A stretch of 48,731 nucleotides of DNA from Opitutus sp. GAS368 (GTDB lineage Bacteria; Verrucomicrobiota; Verrucomicrobiia; Opitutales; Opitutaceae), in contig CAMDOO010000016.1 of assembly GCA_945903545.1 (NCBI GenBank), positions 1 through 48,731 on the forward strand, written 5' to 3'. Of the stretch, positions 44,313 to 48,731 are shown in pieces; position 1 is the first letter of the stretch; each line of letters begins with the position of its first letter. Under the pieces are notes generated by a model. That model was not told the origin of the DNA, searched no databases, and saw only the letters and a list, made by a program, of their open reading frames with translations. The position numbers and the translations under genes are program-made.

Positions 44313-44447
44313 GGTAGGGCGGAGGTGTCACCTCCGCCGCGATGTTTCGGCCGATCACCGTCGGCTTACCGAAAAATCCTCCGGGCGAGGGAACGCAGAC
44401 CACAAAAGAGAATTGATGTAGGCCGGCAGACCTCTGCCGGCGGATTG
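44313..44447. repeat. Two TGTAG/GTAGGG-family hairpins
   Basis: First: GTAG then stem GGCGGAGGTG, one-base loop, CACCTCCGCC (44318-44338). Second: TTGATGTAG at 44413-44421, stem GCCGGCAG 44422-44429, loop ACCT, stem CTGCCGGC 44434-44441, then GGATTG. The 5' and 3' flanks of the second are identical to those of the copy at 5712-5746 although the stem is different. Confidence 0.75.
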
Positions 44448-44485
44448 CGGTCCGTTTCTTGCCCTCTCACCTTCGTCCTCAGCCC

Positions 44486-45031
44486 ATGCGCCGTCCTTCC
44501 ACGCCCGCCATCATCCTCGCCGTCTTCGCCCTGCTGGCGTGGTGGATGATCCGAACGAGGTCGGCGACGACACCCGTTCCGCCGAAGCCTGCCGTGGTTG
44601 CCCCAGCGGTAACTTCGTCCGGCCCGAACCCGGCTCCACCCACCGCGGCGCCCGCTGTCGCCGGTGTCGCCCAGGCCCCCGATCCCGAGCGCAGCACCCT
44701 CCTCGACGACCTCAACCAGCCCGCGGGCACGATCCAGTCCGACCTGCGCTTGGTGCAGGAGGTCTTCGTGGCGTGGCGGACGAATTTCCCGCGCGACGGC
44801 AACCCGGTGGGGGAGAATGCCGACATGACGCGGGCCCTGGCCGGCGCCAATGCGCTGAACCTGGCGCTGGTGCCGAGAGATCACTCCGCGCTCAACGCCG
44901 CGGGCGAACTCACCGACCGCTGGGGCACCCCGTTCCGCTTTCACCAACTCGCCGGCGACCGGATGGAGATCCGTTCCGCCGGGCCCGACCGGCGCTTCGG
45001 GAACGCCGATGACGCGATGTTGACGCCGTAG
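44486..45031 (+). CDS. Membrane-anchored protein with GspG-like C-terminal motif
   Basis: A 181-residue protein from ATG 44486. It has one N-terminal transmembrane helix (MRRPSTPAIILAVFALLAWW), then a proline/alanine-rich linker (35-70), then a small globular part. The C-terminal DRWGTPFRFHQLAGDRMEIRS then AGPDRRFGNADDAML resembles the DxWGxP...SxGxDxxxGxxDD end of the major pseudopilin GspG. It has no prepilin peptidase site, so it is not a pilin itself. It follows the DUF1501 gene by 173 bp with hairpins between. Confidence 0.72.
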   Translation: MRRPSTPAIILAVFALLAWWMIRTRSATTPVPPKPAVVAPAVTSSGPNPAPPTAAPAVAGVAQAPDPERSTLLDDLNQPAGTIQSDLRLVQEVFVAWRTNFPRDGNPVGENADMTRALAGANALNLALVPRDHSALNAAGELTDRWGTPFRFHQLAGDRMEIRSAGPDRRFGNADDAMLTP

Positions 45032-45037
45032 CAGAAA

Positions 45038-45814
45038 TCAATCCCGGAACAGACGGTCGAGGTACTGCTTCGGGTTGCGCAGGAAATGGCGGTACACTGA
45101 CACGCCCTCGAGGTCGTCGTAGGCGACTGGGCGGATGCCCTCGGGGCTGAATTCCAGGATCTGTGCGTCCGGGTAGCTGGCGATGATCGGCGAGTGGGTC
45201 GCGATGAGGAACTGCGAGCCGGCGGCCACGGCGTCGCGAAGCTGGAGCAGGAAGGCCAGTTGCGAGTGGGGGGAGAGCGCGGCCTCGGGCTCGTCGAGGA
45301 GGTAGAGGCCCTGCGGAACGATCCGTGACTGGAAGACCCGGAGAAAACTCTCGCCGTGCGAGACGGCGCCGAGGTCGCCGTAGCGCTCGGTCAGGCGGCT
45401 TTTCTGGCCGAGCAGGTAGCCTTTGACCCGGGGGTCGTCGGCGTGTTTGTCCGCGTAGCCCTGCAGCTCGTCGGACAACTCGCGATTGCGACGGGCGAAG
45501 TTAAAGAAGTCCTCGGCACGGAGGAAGAACCCACGGGCGGTGCGTTTGCTCCACGTGAGCTTGAGCGCCTTCGCCAGCGGCCGGATGGCGTCGAGGCTCG
45601 GGTCGCGTTTCAGGTCGGTGCCGCCGACCACGACCCGGTTGCTGGCGATCGCGAGGGCCTCGAGCAGGGAGGACTTCCCGGTGGCGTTGGCCCCGATGAG
45701 GAACGTGACCGGCGCGGTGAGCACGAGGCGGTCGAGGCTCCGGATCGTGGGCAGGGCGAAGGGGAAACCCTCGGTGCGGTCGGTGGTCTTGGCGATTTCC
45801 CGGAGGTGGAGCAT
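45038..45814 (-). CDS. AAA/ABC-type ATPase
   Basis: A 258-residue ATPase. Walker A is GANATGKSS near 41-50, an ABC-like signature SHGESF near 151-156, Walker B LYLLDEPEAAL, and a switch histidine in ATHSP. There is no membrane part. Such stand-alone proteins resemble predicted ATPases of the AAA_15/AAA_21 type; their role is uncertain. It starts 23 bp after the lysR stop and is separated from it only by a GATCCGACC repeat. The last codon is 6 bp from the convergent gene. Confidence 0.85.
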   Translation of the reverse strand: MLHLREIAKTTDRTEGFPFALPTIRSLDRLVLTAPVTFLIGANATGKSSLLEALAIASNRVVVGGTDLKRDPSLDAIRPLAKALKLTWSKRTARGFFLRAEDFFNFARRNRELSDELQGYADKHADDPRVKGYLLGQKSRLTERYGDLGAVSHGESFLRVFQSRIVPQGLYLLDEPEAALSPHSQLAFLLQLRDAVAAGSQFLIATHSPIIASYPDAQILEFSPEGIRPVAYDDLEGVSVYRHFLRNPKQYLDRLFRD

Positions 45815-45852
45815 GGGGATCGGTCCGATCGGTCGGATCAGACTGATCGGTC
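45815..45852 (-). repeat. GATCCGACC repeat spanning lysR end to ATPase start
   Basis: On the minus strand the repeat encodes the last LysR residues (SDRSV), provides its TGA stop as part of TGATCCGACCGATCGG (45840-45825), and continues with GACCGATCCCC into the ATG at 45814. Confidence 0.75.
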
Positions 45853-46776
45853 GGATGCCCGCTTTGGCGAGCCGGATTCACCGGCGACAGCCAGAAACGC
45901 GGTCAGGGCCGGATCGGGCGGGGGAGCGCCCCGCCAGCCGAGCACCAACCGGCTTTCCGGGGCTGGACCCCGGAGCGGACGGAAGACGATCTCCGGTGGC
46001 AGATGCTTCGCCTCCGACGGCGTCATGAAGGTCGCGCCCAGCCCGGCGCGCACGAGGCCCACGCCGTTGGCGCGGGGCCAGACCTCCTCGGCGATGCGCG
46101 GACTGACGCCGGCGCCGGAAAACGCCGCCATGATGCGGTCGTGGAAGCCGGGGTTGTTGGCGCGGGGGAAGAGCACGAAGGGCGTGTCCGCGAGATCGCG
46201 GAGGGAGAGGGCGGTCTTGCGGGCGAGGGCATGGTCGGCCGGCAGAAGGACGCCGTTCTTCTCGCGGAGCAGCAGACGGGTCTGGAGGCCGGGCGGCAGC
46301 GTGGCGTCGGGATGGAAAAACCCGCAGTCGATGTCGCCCGCCAGCAGGGCTGCAAGCTGGACCGAAGTGGGCGACTCGTTAAGCTCGATCCGCACGCCGG
46401 GATAGCGGCGGCTGAATTCGCGGACGATCCGGGGCAGCTCCGTCGCCATTGCGAGGCCGGTGAACGCGACGCGCAGGTGGCCCGACTGCCCGCCGGCGAG
46501 CGCGCGGATGTCGCCCGGGATGGCCGCGAGGCCGCGGAGCAGCGGCTCGATCCGCTCCAGCAGAGCCTTGCCGGCAGGGGTGATCTCGACCCGGCGCTTG
46601 GTCCGGTTGAGCAGATCGGCGCCGAGCATTTCCTCAAGTTGCGCGATGCTGCGGGAGAGGGCCGGCTGGGCGACCGAAAGCGCCTCGGCCGCCTGCCGGA
46701 AATGCAGCCGCCGCGCCACCTCGCGGAAATAGACGAGGTGCCGGAGCTCAAAGGGATACTGATACTCGCGAGGCAT
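45838..46776 (-). CDS. LysR-family transcriptional regulator
   Basis: A 312-residue LysR-type regulator. The winged helix-turn-helix is in 1-65 ([40 protein letters not shown]). The effector domain follows with [12 protein letters not shown] and [13 protein letters not shown]. It is divergent from leuC with 151 bp between starts, the arrangement usual for LysR regulators controlling the neighbour. The natural hypothesis is control of leuCD, perhaps with an isopropylmalate-like ligand as in LeuO/IlvY-like cases, but the ligand is not shown. ATG 46776 begins the HTH; the longer frame enters leuC and was rejected. Confidence 0.93.
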   Translation of the reverse strand: MPREYQYPFELRHLVYFREVARRLHFRQAAEALSVAQPALSRSIAQLEEMLGADLLNRTKRRVEITPAGKALLERIEPLLRGLAAIPGDIRALAGGQSGHLRVAFTGLAMATELPRIVREFSRRYPGVRIELNESPTSVQLAALLAGDIDCGFFHPDATLPPGLQTRLLLREKNGVLLPADHALARKTALSLRDLADTPFVLFPRANNPGFHDRIMAAFSGAGVSPRIAEEVWPRANGVGLVRAGLGATFMTPSEAKHLPPEIVFRPLRGPAPESRLVLGWRGAPPPDPALTAFLAVAGESGSPKRASDRSV

Positions 46777-46833
46777 CACAGACCTTGAAACAAGTATTTC
46801 CCGGTATGACAAGACCCTGCTAGTGTTTGTCCC

Positions 46834-46918
46834 TCGTTCTCGTTCTCCTACCCGTTCTCGTTCTCCAATGATCGGAGATCGAATTCGAGAAAGAGAAAGA
46901 GTAGGAGAACGAGAACGA
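46834..46918. repeat. Long inverted repeat in the leuC leader
   Basis: TCGTTCTCGTTCTCCTAC (46834-46851) and its perfect complement (46901-46918) can form an 18-bp stem with inner TCTCC/GGAGA pairing. The right arm contains AGGAG (46903-46907) and ends 9 bp before the leuC ATG, so the structure could affect leuC translation. The same CGTTCTC-type repeat occurs upstream of ribD. Confidence 0.7.
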
Positions 46919-46927
46919 TTTAATCCC

Positions 46928-48340
46928 ATGCCCGAATCCCTCTTCCAAAAAGTCTGGAACGCCCACGCGGTCCGCACCCTGGCCAATGGCCAGACCCAGC
47001 TCCTCATCGGCACGCACCTGATCCACGAGGTCACGTCGCCCCAGGCCTTCGGCATGATGCGCGACCTGAAGCTCAAGGTCCTCATGCCGCACCGCACGTT
47101 CGCCACGGTGGACCACATCGTGCCGACCGACCAGTTCCAGGAGCCGTACCGCGACACCCTCGCGCAGGCCATGATGGACGAGATCCGGAAAAACTGCGCC
47201 GAGTTCGGCATCACCTTCTTCGACCGCGCCTCGGGCAAGCAAGGCATCGTGCACATCGTCGGTCCCGAGCAGGGCATCACCCAGCCGGGCACCACGATCG
47301 CCTGCGGCGACTCCCACACCAGCACCCACGGCGCGTTCGGCGCGATCGCCTTCGGCATCGGCACCAGCCAGGTGCGCGATGTGCTCGCGACCCAGACGAT
47401 GGCGCTCGGCCGGCTCAAGGTCCGCCGCATCGAGGTCTACGGCCAGCTGCGCCCGGGCGTTTACGCCAAGGACGTCATCCTCCACATCATCCGCCAGCTC
47501 GGCGTGAACGGCGGCACGGGCTACGCCTACGAGTACGCCGGCGAGGTCTTCGACCGCTTCTCGATGGAGGAGCGCATGACCGTCTGCAACATGTCGATCG
47601 AGGGCGGCGCCCGCGCGGGCTACGTCAATCCCGACGAGACCACCTTAGCCTACCTCAAGGGCCGTCCCTACTCGCCGAAGGGCGCGGACTGGGACGCCGC
47701 CGTGGCGCGTTGGAAGTCCTTCGCCTCCGATGCCGGCTGCAAGTACGACGATGTCGTGCGCATCAACGCGGCGGACATCGCACCGAGCGTCACCTGGGGC
47801 ATCAATCCCGGCCAGGGCATCACGATCAACGAGAACGTCCCGAGCCCGGACACCGCCACATCGGAAGACGACAAGGCCGGCATCATCGAGGCGCTGGCCT
47901 ACATGAAGCTGCCCGCGGGCGCCCCGATCAAGGGCACGAAGATCGACGTGGCCTTCCTCGGCTCCTGCACCAACGGCCGCCTCTCGGACTTCCAGGAGGT
48001 CGCCAAGTACGTCAAGGGCCGCAAGGTCGCCCCGGGCGTCAAGGCCATCGCCGTCCCCGGTTCGCAGATCGTCGCGCTCCAGTGCGCCAAGCTCGGCCTC
48101 GACAAGATCCTGGCCGAGGCCGGCTTCGAGTGGCGCGAGGCCGGCTGCTCGATGTGCCTCGCAATGAATCCCGACAAGCTCATCGGCGACCAGCTCTGCG
48201 CCAGCTCCTCCAACCGCAACTTCAAGGGCCGCCAGGGCAGTACCACCGGCCGCACGCTCCTCATGAGCCCGGTCATGGTCGCCGCCGCGGCGATCACGGG
48301 CCGGGTGTCGGACGCGCGGGAGGTCTTCGGCGTCAGCTGA
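46928..48340 (+). CDS. leuC: 3-isopropylmalate dehydratase large subunit
   Basis: LeuC, 470 residues, an aconitase-family subunit that with LeuD isomerises 2- to 3-isopropylmalate. It has [34 protein letters not shown], and the cluster cysteines in [11 protein letters not shown] and [12 protein letters not shown] (Cys-x2-Cys). Start ATG 46928 ([15 protein letters not shown]) is canonical; the upstream part of the frame lies in the repeat. leuD follows after a 100-bp gap holding an inverted heptamer repeat. Confidence 0.97.
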   Translation: MPESLFQKVWNAHAVRTLANGQTQLLIGTHLIHEVTSPQAFGMMRDLKLKVLMPHRTFATVDHIVPTDQFQEPYRDTLAQAMMDEIRKNCAEFGITFFDRASGKQGIVHIVGPEQGITQPGTTIACGDSHTSTHGAFGAIAFGIGTSQVRDVLATQTMALGRLKVRRIEVYGQLRPGVYAKDVILHIIRQLGVNGGTGYAYEYAGEVFDRFSMEERMTVCNMSIEGGARAGYVNPDETTLAYLKGRPYSPKGADWDAAVARWKSFASDAGCKYDDVVRINAADIAPSVTWGINPGQGITINENVPSPDTATSEDDKAGIIEALAYMKLPAGAPIKGTKIDVAFLGSCTNGRLSDFQEVAKYVKGRKVAPGVKAIAVPGSQIVALQCAKLGLDKILAEAGFEWREAGCSMCLAMNPDKLIGDQLCASSSNRNFKGRQGSTTGRTLLMSPVMVAAAAITGRVSDAREVFGVS

Positions 48341-48345
48341 TCCCA

Positions 48346-48431
48346 GTAGCGAGTAGTGGGTAGCGAGTAGCGAGCATCACACGCGACCGCACCTCCGACC
48401 TACTCGTTACCCACTACCCGCTACTCACTAC
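48346..48431. repeat. Inverted arrays of GTAGYGR heptamers between leuC and leuD
   Basis: The left arm (48346-48373) is four tandem heptamers GTAGCGA, GTAGTGG, GTAGCGA, GTAGCGA. The right arm (48400-48431) is the inverse array: GTAGTGA, GTAGCGG, GTAGTGG, GTAACGA and a partial unit. The arms form a long stem with a few transition mismatches. It lies between two genes whose products form one enzyme and may affect their relative expression. Confidence 0.75.
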
Positions 48432-48440
48432 TTTACCACC

Positions 48441-48731
48441 ATGGCTCTCGCAAAAATCACCTCCATCTCCGGCCGCGCCGTTTACGTCCCCGGTAACGAC
48501 ATCGACACCGACCGCATCATCCCGGCGCGCTTCATGAAGTGCGTCACGTTCGACGGGCTGGGTGAGTTCCTCTTCTATGACGTCCGCAAGAACGCCGACG
48601 GCACCGACAAGCCGCATCCGCTGAACGAGGCGCGCTTCAAGGGTGCGACGATCCTGTTTTCCGGGGCCAACTTTGGCTGCGGTTCGTCCCGCGAGCACGC
48701 GCCGCAAGCGCTCCAGAAGTACGGCTTCCGG
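48441..48731 (+). CDS. leuD: 3-isopropylmalate dehydratase small subunit (3' end beyond window)
   Basis: The first 97 codons of LeuD, which partners with LeuC. Recognised blocks are YVPGNDIDTDRIIPARFMK, FSGANFGCGSSREHAPQAL, typical of the swivel domain. The ATG at 48441 follows the leuC-leuD hairpin, and the frame is open to the window edge. Confidence 0.96.
   Translation, partial: MALAKITSISGRAVYVPGNDIDTDRIIPARFMKCVTFDGLGEFLFYDVRKNADGTDKPHPLNEARFKGATILFSGANFGCGSSREHAPQALQKYGFR

Noticed and set aside
46777-47430. N-terminal extension of the LysR gene into leuC
   Set aside because: The HTH begins exactly at ATG 46776; the extension is antisense to leuC and crosses the divergent regulatory region.
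48346-48431. CRISPR-like array between leuC and leuD
   Set aside because: The repeats are contiguous heptamers in inverted orientation, without spacers or cas genes.

Overview
This window is high-GC DNA densely packed with genes on both strands. It reads as chromosomal DNA of a Verrucomicrobiota bacterium, most likely family Opitutaceae. That assignment is inferred from the DUF1800/DUF1501 pair with verrucomicrobial-style N-terminal repeats, the pseudopilin genes, GTG/TTG starts, and the many short palindromic intergenic repeats. No rRNA or tRNA gene, CRISPR array, integrase, transposase or phage gene was seen.

Layout. 1-651: 5' part of a MgtC/DUF4010 membrane protein (-). 931-3129: family B DNA polymerase (+). 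3149-3475: MITE-like palindromic element. 3500-4417: lipoprotein (-), divergent from hemW (+), which is followed by a SAM hydrolase and an M23 peptidase. 7993-9610: a gene remnant, a secreted protein and a GreA/GreB-like factor (-). 9769-12209: compact three-gene operon of a ParA-type ATPase, an unknown helical protein and a coiled-coil protein, then a beta-barrel protein and a small ORF (+). 13893-17849: plant/cyanobacterial-type ispH and a TPR protein (-). 17920-18800: Xre-RES toxin-antitoxin pair. 18882-24201: DNA alkylation repair protein, alaS and leuB (-). 24432-26986: MBL hydrolase, ribD, rdgB (+). 26983-30540: four-gene pseudopilin cluster (-) with a frameshift in its first gene. 30694-34272: two histidine kinases flanking one NarL-type regulator (-). 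34371-39462: metG, menF, transglutaminase-like protein (+). 39961-45031: DUF1800, DUF1501 and a GspG-like protein (+). 45038-46776: ATPase and LysR regulator (-), divergent from leuC-leuD (+), which runs off the end.

Functions. Housekeeping genes (alaS, metG, ribD, rdgB, ispH, hemW, menF, leuB, leuC, leuD) are mixed with envelope and secretion functions. The leucine genes lie at two loci: leuB near 24 kb and leuC-leuD at the right edge, the latter beside a divergent LysR gene that may control it. The pseudopilin cluster and adjacent kinase-regulator set may form a surface-sensing unit, but this rests only on position.

The most distinctive feature is the repeat landscape. A family of small hairpins beginning TGTAG keeps perfect pairing although stem sequences differ between copies. 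Other repeats supply or abut stop codons (M23 peptidase, metG, alaS, lysR), occupy the N-terminal coding region of the SAM hydrolase, interrupt alaS in frame, and appear to have truncated a membrane-protein gene. The least understood protein-coding unit is the ParA-type operon at 9769-12209.
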